64,000 nt of DNA. It comes from Erodium maritimum. Its lineage: Eukaryota; Streptophyta; Magnoliopsida; Geraniales; Geraniaceae. A program made the translations under genes and the position numbers. Shown here in pieces: positions 11,260 through 24,431 of the stretch (position 1 is the first letter of the stretch; every line of letters begins with the position of its first letter). Location: positions 31,641,825-31,705,824 of the forward strand of contig OY997591.1 in assembly GCA_963921825.1 (NCBI GenBank), written 5' to 3'. The notes beneath the pieces are model-generated. The model had not been told where the DNA came from and searched no databases. It saw nothing but the letters and a program-made list of their open reading frames with translations.

Positions 11260-13260
11260 GTGGTGATCATTACAGTCTCAACCACCACACTGTCGATTTC
11301 TCATCAATGGAACTTGTTGCGCCTGATATACCTATCACCTCGACGCCCTTGATAATGCCCCCACACCCCCTATCTGGTTTCATCTGTCCGGAGAGAAGAA
11401 GAAGCGAAAGCCGAAGGTCTCCTCCACTGTCTGTCCTTTACCGATCACTTCACCGATAACTCTATCGTCGTTTCCTACTTCCCCAAAGTTTGTAGCCATA
11501 CCTCGGCCCTGGTGGTTTTCTCCCCGGGAACGAGCTAGGTAACCTTTGGCCCAACCAAACTGAAGTGTGACCATCCTCTGAATGTAACCCCGCTTCCCTA
11601 CATCGTGTTATTGTACCAATGATCTCAGAAGGATCTGTTTCCGAGGGCTCGACGTTGCTTAGGGCTACCAACTGTAATTTTGGCGTCCTGATTCACCCAC
11701 TGCGTCACCGACATCGGAAGGTCCTTGTTCAACAAATTCGGTGAAGCCGTCACTAACTTTAGAAGGTCCTTATTCTGTGAGTCTGATGATGCATAGGGTT
11801 GGTGACTCTCCTAGAGAGTCGGGACCATCTATGGTCACCGTCCAGGTCAGCTTCTGGGCTTGCTCCATAGTTGTGGAGGAGGCAATTGAGATTGTGGTGC
11901 CTTACACTCTGGCGGACCACGTCATTATTGCTCGCCAGCAATACAGCATGGTTGGCATTCTGCTATACCCAAAGCCACCCCATACGGACTTCAAGCTAAA
12001 GGTTTTCATGTGTGCATAGGGACGGTCGACATTAGGGTTAGTGGTGAAGGACTTGGAGCCCGGTATGTACGGGTTCTACTTCGAAAACAAATAAGCTCGG
12101 GCATGCGTTCGAAACAAAAAACCTTGGTGCTTCAATGGGTACCCGCTCCTGTTAGGGGAAATTCTGAACCTGAAGGCTTAGGATCTTTCCAAATTGGACC
12201 AGGTCCAATTATGGGTCTAAGAGAAGGGCCTCCCGCCGTCAGTCCGAATGAAGGCAACAAGAGATGTCATCAGAGCGACCTTTAGGGGTTGTGTGAACGT
12301 GCCCTGCGATCAATGGGCCCTATGCTAGGGTGGGACCGTCAAGGTTAGATTCTAGATGGAGTTTCACCGGCCTCTTCGCTGGTCCATGATCATAAGGTTC
12401 CGAGAATTTATGGAGCCAATTCAAGTCACATTGACCTAAGATCGGTTTATCATATTTTGTTTTAATTGTGGTCGGTCGGTCACCCGGTTCGTGAATGTGA
12501 TTGAGAGATGCCGTGAGTTCCGTAGTTTGATTATACCCGCCTAAAGTTTAGACCTGGTCGAGAAGGTGCTAAAAGTCATATGCTACGGACTAGGAGAAAG
12601 CACCACGCCACACCCTTGTTTCAAGCCATTGACCTTGGATACTCTACCTAATCCCCCTTCATCTCGAGGAAGGGGGCCAATTGTAACCCCAGATACCCTA
12701 CCTAATCCTCATGTAAGGGTGGAACAACGGGGGATGCCTAGGGCGACGTTCATGTTAGGATCTGCTGGGCCTGACTCACTTGGGAATGGTCTTGTCCCAT
12801 CTGGGAAGTTGCCTACCCCATTTGGGACACTGCCTTTCCCATCCAGGACGCTGCACGCCCCATTTGGGATGTTGGGATTGAAGAGGGACACTAAGGGAAA
12901 GCCTCGTAAAGACCGGGCAAGAGGTGAGAAACAGCCCCGCTAGAATAAATTATAAAAACATGTAGCTTCTGGGACTTACCTAGGGAAGGGTCTCGGGCTA
13001 AAGTCGATCCTCCCCATGTACTAATGAGTAGAAGATCGGTCACACTTCACACGGAAAACAAAATTCCTCTCCATGGAATCAAACAACGTTCAGGCACCAC
13101 CTAAGCAGTCCAACAGTTTCATAGTTTAAGTTACGTTAGCCTATACAGAACTTTACAAACCGTCTTAAACGGTCATCCTATCTCATTTTTTTTTCTTAAG
13201 GGGCCTTTTGGGGCCCAAACAATGTAATGACTCTTTTCTATTACTATTATTAATACAAAT
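11260..13260 (+). pseudogene. Second LINE ORF1 remnant (DUF4283 / zf-CCHC_4 type)
   Basis: Around 12290-12440 the translation contains a RSMGPMLG block, a VKVRF block with a following RPL, and RFREF. These match the same positions in the remnant at 8711-10690. At 12438-12501 a CFNCGR core is followed, after a frame change, by GHPVRECD, which together fit the zf-CCHC_4 knuckle. Downstream, 12566-12945, lies an open stretch rich in proline, glycine and basic residues that fits an ORF1 C-terminal tail. The similarity to 8711-10690 shows that both come from one LINE family. The region near 13200-13260 resembles a LINE 3' UTR, but no poly(A) run marks its end. It is not functional. Confidence 0.5.
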
Positions 13261-13599
13261 GCACATTTTAGTATAAAAAACATTATGATATCTATACATG
13301 AGCAAGAACAAGAAAAACTTAATAGTCGTATTTAGGTATGGAAAGGGGGGTGATTGGGATGTATTTTCCACCCTGTCCGAACTTAATTTCCACGCCCAAC
13401 TCTAAAAAAATAGATTTTTATTTTTATCAAATACTAGTTTCATTAATCAGCAAAAGATGGCCAGACGCAAGCATAATTGTAAAACCAAAAGTAAAAGGTG
13501 ACAAATAAGTCCTGACCCATAGGTATCAGATGCTAGCCCTATGACCAGATACCCGACTAATCTAGGGACAATCTATTTGTGGATAGCATGCATACGGAT
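13261..13599. other. No gene recognised
   Basis: This A/T-rich stretch follows the second LINE ORF1 remnant. No motif, repeat partner or terminal structure was recognised. Confidence 0.4.
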
Positions 13600-14790
13600 G
13601 ACTACTTAATTGTAGCTCATAGTGATCATTATCTAACTGGATCTAAATACCCGTGATGATTAATCTGGGGTGCTTGAGGGGATAACGGGCATTCAGGGAG
13701 AGCATTAGGTAATGAGGGAAAGAGGGTGTCAGACTTATTGTAGGGCAAGGCGTGCATCCCCATGCCTGCCCCGATGCTCGATCTCACACTCATTGTCCGG
13801 TGCGAGGTTTCCCTATAGTCCTTGCATTTGAAGTCCCCTAGTAATATGATGCCATACTTAGAGGGCATTTCCCTTGAGGCGTACAAGTTCTTAGAACCCA
13901 CAATAAGATTCTCTTGACTAGGTAGGAGATCTTGTGTTGTCCCAGCTTCGCTTAGTCCTGTTGTTTCCCGAGTTCGAGATGGTTGTACCGAGTAGTGGTG
14001 TACGTGCTTCCAGCACTACAGACATGTTGTTGTGGTAGGTGGGAAATCTTGAGATGAGAACGTTATTCTCCGTCCCAATGGAGTGGGGAACCACGAGTTT
14101 GTTTTATGATGGAATAGTCTAGAGTTCCTCTTCTCTCCTTTCCTTTCGTTTTGTAGGCAGCAGGCTCTAGTAGGGGTGTCCTACATTGGTTGATCTTGGC
14201 TCAAAAGAGGAGGCGAAAGTCTCCCATACCATTGCGTCCCCCCACCCCCCGTTGAAGAGGGTAGGCCGTGCCGTGGTTGGCCTTACCGGTGATAGGGATT
14301 CTGGTCGAGGCCAGTGATTGAGGGAGGAATTTGAGCACGAAATCCATTATAGGAGGTTGGGAGGGATCAATGTACCTCTTAACACCGGGCATAATCACTT
14401 CGAGTGGAGGAAGCATAGGCGCCGTGGGTTCAAGCTCAAGCGTTCCCAACTGTGTTACGTAGGGGAAATCCAAGGACGACAACAATAGTGAGCAAGGAGG
14501 GGGATAATCATGGATGACACCGGCGGTAAGTAAGGAGAGGGGAGAGGCGGATGGTGCCTCCTCTTCTTTGCCCAAGCCGATTTTATAAACTCATTTGGTG
14601 GGGTCGGTAGCATGATACGGGGAGTCTCCGATGGTGATATGGCGTGGATTGGAGCATCATGGGTGAAAGAGGACAACATGTGGTTTAAAAGTGGCACAAT
14701 AGTGACAATGATAGTTGGAGCGGCGTTGGGACTCAGCATGTTAGTCTTTGGGGGGAAGCACAAGGGTTGTGCGGATCAGAGCAGAGTAGA
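13600..14790 (-). other. Unrecognised proline-rich remnants, perhaps LINE ORF1 tail
   Basis: Minus-strand open stretches at 14763-14455, 14575-14201 and 13901-13629 are rich in proline and serine and run in series, as decayed ORF1 C-terminal regions do. I see no zinc knuckle, DUF4283 block or endonuclease motif in them. The LINE link therefore rests on composition and on the neighbourhood alone. Confidence 0.2.
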
Positions 14791-15463
14791 GGAACCCTAT
14801 TAGGCCATTTTAAAAAAAATAGCTTAATTATGTGTTGATGTGAATCAATATAAATATAACAGACTCTAGAAAAAAAATTAATTTATTAATTAATGTTGAA
14901 TCGCTCGGGTCCTATCATTATCGAGGATATCAAACTCATTTTTATAAAGAAAACAACGAATAGGGCTTTCCAATGACTACCAGGAAAGCTCGTTATGTGC
15001 TTGTTCTCTCGTGATCTGGTGACATGTTGTCGGGTGCACTTGCTTATATTCTTGTCTTAAGACATAATACACTCCTTTTCGCTTAAAAAGTGTATGTTTC
15101 GCATGCTCCGTTCATCCGAAAAATCAACTTTAGATGGTGTCTTCATTGTAAATTAGTGAAGAGTTAATGCAAAAACTTTATGTCATAAATATGGAATATT
15201 ACCATAAGTTTTATATAACAATCAATAAGTAAAAACAAACTTGATAATAAGTCATGAAGAAGACCATCTTTCTTTTAGGGTTTGAGTAGTCAGGTTGTCC
15301 GGGGTGGCAAATATTTCATGCTATGACCATCGTCTGTGTATTTATGGAGAGCTGGTTTGTACGGATCTTGATTGGCAAGTGGCTGGACAAGGATGGTCAA
15401 AGATGAAGATTCTATTGGACGCTGAAGCCTTCAAGCTTGTTGGACCAGCTGGAAATCTACATT
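14791..15463. other. No gene recognised
   Basis: This is mostly A/T-rich DNA up to the target site of the copia element at 15464. A short open frame at 15295-15486 runs into the LTR and shows no known motif. Confidence 0.45.
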
Positions 15464-17143
15464 TGTTAGGTCTCGAGGTAGGATAAGAGATGAACCAACT
15501 CACAGCGGAATAACAATTTAAACCAAGAGACCATCTAAGCCATGAAACAACTAAATAAGATTAGAATTACAAGACAACAATTCAGCACAATTTCTTACCC
15601 TAAACAAGAACATAATGTAAAGAATGATTTGGCTTAAGTCTCCAAGACACCTATGTATTCTCAAAGGAATCAAAGTCCCGTAGTTCTAAGCTTAAATAAA
15701 GGACTTAAGAACACAACATGGAGGAGGGGAGTAAGCTTGGCCGAAATTTAGGAGAGAGGGATGAGAAGTTGTTCTTCCTTTTTTGTGTGTTATGTCTCTT
15801 ATTGTGAAAGGATGACCCTTATGTCATTTTAATCCCATCAACATAATAAACTAACAGTAAATAGGACAAGGATGGTGTAAATTAGATAGAAGTAGGTGGT
15901 AAGTTGATGGATTCAATCACCAACTACCTAATCTAACTAGTTTAGTTAGAGCCATTTAGTTACCACTTAACTAGTTGGTTTAATGGGCCTTTAATGGCAT
16001 GGGCCGCCCATTGGCCTCACAGGTGATGGCACATGGTCATTCCCGACGAGGTCCTGTGAAGCGCTCATCGCCTCCACGCCTTCCATCCCATATATGTCCA
16101 ACATTATCCGACGTGATCAATCTCAAGACTCCACCAAGTCTTGTCTCGATATATAAAGTCATATTAATTACGGGCACATGACCTAAAACACAGTTTTGGG
16201 CATGTCCCGTGTCAACTTCCCTCTAGTCCAATCTCCATAAGTGTGTTAATGACTTTCATCCTCCGGTGTGACCCTTAGGTTTATGCATGTCGGTAGATCA
16301 ACGAAAATCCCATTTTACTTGATCATACATAAGTGGCAAGTAACGAGACTTTAGTATTGCTTGACACTGCATAACGAATCGACCATGTCGATTCTAACCT
16401 TTCTGTCTTCTATGACACTATCCTTTTATCTCTAGATATCCTAATTGAGATAAGGTATAGAACCGCCATCCTTATTATTCTCAATCACTGTTCCTTGATA
16501 TGTTAGATGACTAAATCTTTGATACACAGTATCATGTGCATGGCCATACTATTATTTCAGTCACTCTCGATCAATCGGCCGAGAACCGATATTTTTCCCA
16601 TGCCATAGTATGAGGGATAAATCCATTAGTCGTCTTTTGTGTCACTCATGCAGTCCGTCCCCGAGCCAATCCAGGCCGTTATTGAAACCCAGCCATAGGC
16701 AATGTTGGGCTCAGGTAAAACTCAGTTGTTTACTGCATAGTAATCATAAAGACTCATTGGTCTAAGAATACATGACAAGCTACGATAATGAATACGTTCA
16801 CGACTTGATCTACGACACATATTCATGTCGAGTCGTCCAATATCATGTCCCATATGATATCTATGATCAGACTCCGGAATCTCATTCAAATGACTAACAG
16901 AACGTAAGCCATGAAGAGCCATATTTCATACTAGTCCCTTCTAGTGAAGCTTTGTCGACTAGGGACCCATCGAGTGTGATCTATCTAGAACTATGATTCT
17001 GTTCGCATGGTGTGCATAGATCAAAACATACATCGATATATTACTCCAACACATAAGTAATATATAGATGCTATAATTTTATTGCTAATGATGATATGTA
17101 CAGTTAGATGTTTACGATTGCACTACGGGAACTAAGACTAACA
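15464..17143 (-). repeat. 3' LTR of the old copia element
   Basis: The LTR starts 'tgttaggtctcgaggtagg' and ends 'gaactaagactaaca' as read on the plus strand, so the element-strand ends are TGTTAGTC...ACA. It matches the LTRs at 38842-40529 and 45614-47301 along its full length in the opposite orientation. Confidence 0.9.
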
Positions 17144-17160
17144 ATCTCCCACTTGCCCTA
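17144..17160 (-). other. Polypurine tract of the old copia element
   Basis: The plus strand reads 'atctcccacttgcccta', which is a purine-rich tract on the element strand directly next to the 3' LTR. It primes plus-strand synthesis in LTR elements. The same tract occurs at 45597-45613 in the young copy. Confidence 0.8.
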
Positions 17161-17189
17161 GTTATAATATAAACTCCAATTTATTCCCA

Positions 17190-20100
17190 TTGGCCTCACA
17201 TTCCTCTCATGTTTAGGCAACGACGGTGCCTTAGTCAATGGGTGGGATATGTTATCATCTGATGCAAATAGGTGATCTTTACATCGCCTTGGTTCAGTAT
17301 CTCTCTGATGAGGTGGTATCGTCGTAGTACATGTTTGGATTTGTTATGCGATCTTGGCTCTTTAGTTGACGAAATGGCCCATGTGTTGTCGCAAAATAGA
17401 TTCACCGTGCTTGACGGGTTTTTAATTACAACCATCTCTGTCGTGAATTTCTAAATCCACAGAGCCTATTTAGCTCCTCTGTAGCAACCATGTACTCGGT
17501 ATTAGTGACGATGTCTTTCTTTACGCTCCCAGCTAAAGCTCCGCCATTCAGCGTAAACACATATCCTGACTGACTTCTAAAGTCATTTGGATTCAACCGA
17601 TCATCTTTCCCCCAAGGTTAGACTGATCTTTATAGGTACAACTTAAGGCATACGAGACGTCCGGTCTCGTGCATATCATGGAAAACATGATCGATCCTAC
17701 CGCCTCCCAAGCGTATGAGATTCGCATCATCCTTTTCAGCTCATCAGGTGTCTTGGGACACTAAGTCTTGTTGAGGTGAATGTCATGGCGAGCAGGTAAG
17801 AGTCCTTTCTTTAAATCGAGCATTGAGAACCTACTCAATGCTTTGTTCACATAGGTGCTCTAACTTAAACCCAAGACCCTCTTGGTGCGATATCTATATA
17901 TCTTAATCCTTAAGATATCGGTAGCATCATCTAAGTCCTTTATTGATAAACACTTCCACAACCAAGCTTTAGTCGTTTCCAATGAGCACCAAAAAGGTAA
18001 TCTTGCTCCTACTAGCCTTCTTATAAACACAAGGTTCATCATCTTTCTCGATAAAGCCATATCCAATCATAGCTTCATCAAAAAGAAGGTTCCAACTCTG
18101 AGAAGCTTGTTTCAATCCATAAATGGATTTCAAAAACTTATAAAGCTTTCCTTTATTCTTTGGATCGACAAAACCTTCCGGCTGAGACATACAAATGTTC
18201 TTCATTAAACTTCTATTTAAGAAGGTGGTTTTGACATCCATTTTCCATATCTCGTAATCGTGATATGCAGTTATGAGAAGAAGAGTCTGGATCGATTTGA
18301 CCATAGCCACTGGGAAGAAGGTTTCCTCATAGTCAATTCCACGGATTTTCCCTATAACCTTTCGCTACTAGTCGAGCTTTGTAGGTCTAAGGGTTGTTGT
18401 CCATGTCCATATTCACCTTGAAGATCCATTTTCATATGATGTTCCTCACACCATCGATGGGATCAACAAGTTCTCATACTTGGTAGTTCGACATAGACTA
18501 CATTTCCTCCCTCATAGCTCTAAGCCATAATTCGGACTCGGGTCCATCCGCAGCTTCTTGAAAGGTGGTTGGATCATCATGATCCACCATATGTTCACTG
18601 TCACCTCCAAACACAAAGAAACCATATATTTGAGGTAGAAAATTGACCCTTCCATATCGTCTTGGATCTTTCGAAATCGTTACAAGAATCTATTCCAACT
18701 CCACGACCACTTTTGGCTCCTCCCTTTCTATTGGGTTGTCAAGTAGTTTAGATTGATTGGTACCATCTTGAATTTCTTCTAGATGTACAGTCCTCCCACT
18801 AACGTCATTAGAAACAAATTTCTTTTCCATAAAGACCCACCCCGAGCGACGAACACCATGTTCTCACTGGTTTTGTAGAAGTGGTATCTCTTGTTTCTTT
18901 AGGATACACCACGAAGGTGTAGGAAGGGGAAAACATGATTCTTCCCATACCATTTCTCCAATCGCGTCCCTTCTATAGTCTTCGCTGGAGCCCGATTCAC
19001 TATTAATGCGGCCGTCTCTAAAGCATAACCTCAAAAAAGATAGTGGGAGATCAGTCCAACTAATCATGGATCAGACCATATCTAAGAATGCATTATTTCT
19101 CCATTCGGCTACACCGTTCAACTACGATGTCCCGGGAAGAGTCAATTCCGAAAGGATCCCATTCTCTACTAGATGATCTAAGAACTCTATGGTCAAGTAT
19201 TTTCCACCTCAATCCGATCAAAGGGCCTTAATACTTTTCCCGATCTGGTTTTCAACTTCAGTCTTAAACGCTTTCAATTTATCAAAAGCTTTATACTTAT
19301 GCCTCATCGAATAGACATAACCATATTTACTATAATCATTAGTAAATGCGATAAAGTAGCTAAAACCTCTCCTGACAAGCGAACTTATTGATCCACACAT
19401 ATTTGAGTGTATCAGCCCCTTTCACCACGACCGATTAAGGGCGCTTCAGTCATTTTTCCCATCAAACAATCCTTTCATCTATTAATCAAATGAAATTCGA
19501 ATGGACTTAAAAGTCCGCAATTTTGAATTGTTGATATGCATTTCTTATTTATGTGGCTCTAACGACAGTGCCATATAAGAGTTGCAATTAAAATCGTCGG
19601 ATTTAGACCTCTTGGTATTAACGTTATTAATCGATCTTGAGGCATTATTACCTATATCGAATGTGTAAAATAATCCAACCATGTTTGCACAAGCATAAAA
19701 CATATCATTGCATAGAATATTGAAAATCCAATTTCCAACATCAAAAGTATAACCTTCGGTGTCTAACACGGATACAGATATATAATGTTCCTACTAGAGT
19801 TAGGTATGCAATATATATTGCTTAGTACAAAACAAGGTCGTGTGGCATATGAAGATTTATGGATCCTACACTAGTCGCCATAACCCTTATATTGTTACCC
19901 ACTCTGAGGTCCACTTCGTTCTTGTGCCAGCTTCTCCTACCTTCCATCCACTACACATTAGTGCATATGTGGGATTCAACCCCGATATCCAATACCAATG
20001 AATATTTAGAAGTAAAGAGATGTAGCTCTATAAAGTTAGTACTTGATGAAGGCGCAGTCCTACTGCCCTTATCAGATAATCTAGGGATTTCTTGCAATCC

Positions 20101-20660
20101 TGTTTTCAGTTACTAGGCTACTGGAAATAGATGCAGACATACTTATCCTCCTTAGCCTTACTTGAGGGCCTCTAGTCCTAGGAGCGTTAGGAGCGATCAA
20201 GTGTCTCATCTTTCTTGTCAAGTGCATAAGGGCCTTGCACTTGCCACTACAGTTTCCTTTCTTACAACTGGATCCCTTTGTGACAATCAAAATATCCTTG
20301 GATTCCAAATCCCTGATATTCTTCTCAGCGGTTACAAATACGAAATGTGACTCTGATATGGTGTTGTCCATATCGTGCATGTGATAGTTCATGGTGAACT
20401 CAACATACACACGAGGAAAGGGGCGTAGAACCCTATCTCCTGCCATCTCTGATTCTATCTTAAGACCCATTCCATTAAGATGTTGGAGATTCCCCTTCTT
20501 TTCAGGACATAAGGGACATCCTTGTCAATGACATATTCTTTATGTTTATATTTACAAACTATCCTCATATTTCTGTTCCAATCCAGATAGTTTGTCCCAT
20601 TAAGCTTGACCTCGCCAAAAATGGTTTTTAATGACAAACTATTGTTTATTTTTACCATTT
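17190..20660 (-). mobile_element. gag-pol region of the old copia element, broken
   Basis: Recognisable parts, read leftward from 20660, are as follows. Gag covers 20660-20050 and opens with an NSLSLKTIFGEVKLNGTNY block shared with the copy at 42086. The zinc-binding pre-integrase region lies near 19650-19450. The integrase core covers about 19450-18900 (GFSYFIAFTNDYSKYGYVYS). Reverse transcriptase covers about 18560-17690 (DVKTTFLN and YGLKQASQSWN blocks). RNase H covers about 17560-17190. The order is that of Ty1/copia. The region is a fossil with many breaks and cannot make a working polyprotein. Confidence 0.8.
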
Positions 20661-22082
20661 TATGTACACGATAGACAAAATTTAATCGGTAAACGGAATA
20701 AATTTTCTAAGGATCAAGTCTAAACACCAACCAATCGATTTTAAACCTTTAGAATCTAGAACCAAGATCTTTGATTCACCTGATTAAGCTGAAACGAAGG
20801 CTCACCACTCAATCGAGCTACGTAGGTAGAACCCCGTCCAATCACATCCAATGTGACTATTGGTTAGGTTATGTACTTAAGTACATGTCTTACCCTATCT
20901 GATATCCTAGCTCAACTCTGGCTGAGAATCGTAGTCGGATCCACCTATTTTCAACTATGGCCCGATACTATGAGGGTACTCCGCTAAGGTGCGCGACTCC
21001 CATATATGTTGTCCAAACCTACTACCTTGCTTTCCCGTGGATGCTTAGCTAAGGCGCAGGACTACCATATATGTTGTCCAAACCTACTACCTCGCTTTCC
21101 CATGGATGCTCCGCCAAGGTGTATGACACCCACAGGACGAGGAGGTAGTAAGGTATTGATAATTGGGAGGTATCGAACATGACCCGTTTTTACTTGCCCG
21201 ATTCTGTTTAAAACTTTAGGCACATCCTAGATGTGATCATCATATCAATTACATTCCAAATGTAATGATGGCTCCTATAACATCCAATGTGATTCTTCCT
21301 TCGAACTCGTCAGCTACATCCAATGGAATGATGGATTTAAGGGCTCACATAACAATGGTCAAAATTCCAATTTTCTCTTTGCTTGTGAGGTTATATGCTC
21401 AGTAAATAAAGTTGAGCTTCATCGACTCCAAGCCGATGCCAAAACCCGTAAAGCCATAAATTGATCTTTATCGCCCTTTCTTCGTCTTGAGCAAAATATT
21501 ACAATTGAACACATTACTCGTAGGTTGGAAATAATAAATATTACAATTAAGTGGCTCTAATGAATTGCAGGTCATGAAAAGCGATAAATAATTACTCACG
21601 CAAGATGTTATCATTCAAGCATGTTATCACACGTGTGATTTTCTGGTTTTATTTTATTTCCAAGTTTCAAAACAAAGTTAATACTCGGTTTATCGAAATC
21701 GTTCAAAATTGGAACTTTTGAACATTTGATTTTAGAGTTCGTTAAGACGGTTCCAAAATCGTCATGACTAACTCAACGGTTTGGCCCGAAATTTCGACCA
21801 TCTAATGGTTATGCTCATCCTAGCTCCGTCCAACGGATCCCCATTCGGTCTCGGGTTCGGCTCCTTGAAAGTCCCGCTCCCGAGACCCGAAAAATCAATT
21901 TTTTTTTCCAAATTTTTCGGATTTATATTAATTTTAAAAATCCAATTTTTCATGAAATAAACCCATAGGAAACAATCTATAACATGTTACCAAACAATTT
22001 TGCAAAATAACATGCCCAAACCGAAACTGCAAGCACAAAACCGAAATTTCTACTTCGTCTTGTGAATCCCGAAGGTAACACG
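20661..22082 (-). other. Leader of the old copia element
   Basis: This is non-coding sequence between the primer-binding site and the start of gag. It matches 40543-42085 of the young copy in reverse orientation, including paired blocks with 'tcctagatgtgatc' and 'cctactacct' near 21000-21300. Confidence 0.75.
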
Positions 22083-22094
22083 GCTCTAATACCA
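22083..22094 (-). other. Primer-binding site of the old copia element
   Basis: The reverse complement is TGGTATTAGAGC. It differs by one base from TGGTATCAGAGC, the plant initiator-methionine tRNA primer site, and lies next to the 5' LTR at 22096. Confidence 0.85.
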
Positions 22095-22095
22095 C

Positions 22096-23844
22096 TGTTT
22101 TGTCTCGAGGCAGGGTAGGAGATGACCAACTCGCAGTGGAATAACAATTGAAACCAAGAGACCATGTAAGCCATGAAACAACTACCAAAGACTAGAATCA
22201 CAAGACAAAATTTCATCACAATTTCTTACTAAAACAAGAACACCGGGTAAAGCAGGATTTAGCTTGAGTATCCAAAAATCCTATGTATCCTCTAGGGAAT
22301 AAAAGCCACGTAGTTCTAAGCTTAGAGTACTCAAGAACACAAAATGGTGGAGGGGAGCAAGCTTGGCCGAAATTTGGAGAGAGGGAGGAGAAGTTGTTCT
22401 TCCTTTTTTTTGTGTTATGTCTCTTATTATGAAAGGATGACCCTTATGTCATTTTCATCCCATCAAAATAATAAACTAATAGTAAATAGTAGGGTTGAGC
22501 AAATACCCGTCTGTCACCATAAACCGACCGTAACCGGCCGTCCCCATCACCGGAATCATCGTGATTGGTGTCACCGACGACAGTTACGGCTACAAAACTA
22601 CCAAACCGATGGCTTTCGGGTTGGGTATGGTTTTTTATCTTCCAAACCGAGAAAAAACCACCAAACCGGTTGTTTATTTCATAGGGCCTGTTTTTTTTAA
22701 TTCCTATGGGATGGCCCTTGTTTTATTAGTTTTATTGAAACCATTTGTTTAGTAACCCACTTGTTTTTAGCAGTTTAGTCATACTGAATTTATTGTTCTT
22801 GAATTGTTTGTGTTTTAAACTTCAAAAAAGGTTCCTGAAACCTGTATTGTAAGACGGTGATTATGTAAGGTATTAGTTCTAGGAATTTTTGTGTTTGAAT
22901 TGTTTAAAATAGCATGTTTGTGAAGTTCAATTGTAGGTTTGTAAAAATGTGTTTGAAAAATGTTGTATTTTGGTTTATATTGTGAATGCCCAACATAAAG
23001 CCCATTGGGCCTTGTGGGCCGGTTATAACAGTCACCGCCCAGAAGGTAGCCTGGCCGGTTATCAGCTTCCCCACCAATAACCGGTGATGGTGATAGTGAT
23101 GGTTATGGGTTTTAGGTATCGGGGAATCAGGGTTTGGTTAATGGGTATTGGCTTTGGGGGCGGGTATCGGTCGATGCCCAGCCTTAGTAAATAGGACAAT
23201 GAGGTGTAAACTAGATACAAGTTTGTGGTAAGTTGGTGGATTGAATCACCAACCACCTAATCTAGCTAGTTTAGTTAAAACCATTTAGTTAAGACTTAAC
23301 TAGTTGGTTCCATGGGCCTTTGGTGGCATGGGCCTCGTGGATATGACCCATGGCCATTCCCGACGAGTTCTTGTGACGCGCTCATCGGATCCATGCATTC
23401 TATCCTGGATATGTCCAACATTATCCGACGAGATCAATCCCAAGACTCCAAGTCTTATCTTAATCCGTAAAGTCCTAATTACTTACGGGCACATAACCCA
23501 AAACCCAGTTTTGGTCATGTCCCGTGTCAGCTTCCCTTTAGACCAATCTCCATAAGTGTGTTAATGAGTTTCATCCTCCAGTGTGACCCTTAGGTTTATG
23601 CATGTTGGTAGATCAACGTAAAATCCCATTTTAGTTGATCCTAAATAAGTGGCAACTAACGAGACTTTAGTATTGCCTAATAGTGCATAACGAATCGACC
23701 CTATCGATTCTAACATTTATGTTGTCTATGTCACTATCCTTTTATCACTGATATCCTGATTGAGATAAGGCATAGAGCTGTCATCCTTATTATTTTTAAT
23801 CATTCATCCTTGATATGTGAGATGATTGAATATATGATACCCAG
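22096..23844 (-). repeat. 5' LTR of the old copia element, interrupted and incomplete
   Basis: The LTR begins 'tgttttgtctcgaggcaggg' next to the primer-binding site and aligns with 15464 onward. It contains the hAT-like insertion 22490-23186 with its target duplication. It stops inside the LTR at 23844, where a Tekay-type LTR starts. Confidence 0.85.
22490..23186. mobile_element. hAT-like non-autonomous DNA transposon, 697 bp
   Basis: The element begins 'tagggttgagcaaatacccg', and the reverse complement of its right end begins 'taaggctgggcatcgaccga'. These are imperfect inverted ends of the TAGGGNTGGGCA type found in plant hAT elements. A perfect 8-bp duplication GTAAATAG flanks it (22482-22489 and 23187-23194), the hAT target size. 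Subterminal regions carry several accggt- and ccggtta-like motifs, again as in hAT elements. The longest open frames are 118 residues or fewer, and none resembles a transposase. It lies inside a copia LTR and is younger than that element. Confidence 0.85.
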
Positions 23845-24431
23845 TGTCACGCCCCAATTTCAGTAAACCGAACTCGGGACGCGAACGTTTTAAAAATAAA
23901 AACACTTGAAACCTGTTTTCATTAAATCACTTTAAAATACCAGTTTAGTTCAACAAAATAATATTTACAACTTAAAGTACGTCCCAACACGTGGACAAAA
24001 GTACAAGGTACCCGTCACTAGACTCAAAAGACAAAACCCGGACTCCGCTCCTAGCTCCACAAGCTTCGAGGGCTCACCTAGTCCGTCCCACGAACAGTAC
24101 ATGTAGGAAAAGCAGCTAAGGGTGAGCGTTCGCTCAGCACCACGGATAACAGACTGACTACGGCATAATTAGTGGACAATGCCAGTAACACCAACAACCA
24201 ACTCAACATCGGGGATCACTATCCCCAAACTCAAGTAACTTAACTGACACACAACCCGTTACTTCCTCAACAGACTCAACACCCTGACACGTAATGTAGA
24301 CCCATCACAACGATCACGACCTCTTCCTAGGACTCAACAGACCACCACACAACACCCAAAATCACCAAGGATCGCACACCAAACAAGATCACAAAGGATC
24401 GCATACCAGCTGCTCAGTAACCTCCCTCAAT

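Larger units (their letters stand above)
15464..23844 (-). mobile_element. Old Ty1/copia element (Angela/TAR-like), broken fossil
   Basis: This minus-strand element has a 3' LTR at 15464-17143, a polypurine tract at 17144-17160, decayed coding regions, a primer-binding site at 22083-22094 and a 5' LTR that starts at 22096. The 5' LTR is interrupted by a hAT-like MITE and ends abruptly at the Tekay boundary at 23845. The coding order read along the minus strand is gag, protease/pre-integrase, integrase, reverse transcriptase, RNase H, the order of Ty1/copia. By eye the LTRs differ at about 15-20 percent of positions, which at 1.3e-8 substitutions per site per year suggests several million years. 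The coding part carries more than a dozen breaks. Confidence 0.85.

Noticed and set aside
15295-15486. Small host gene next to the old copia element
   Set aside because: The 63-codon frame runs into the LTR, has no motif and has no supporting promoter or splice signals.
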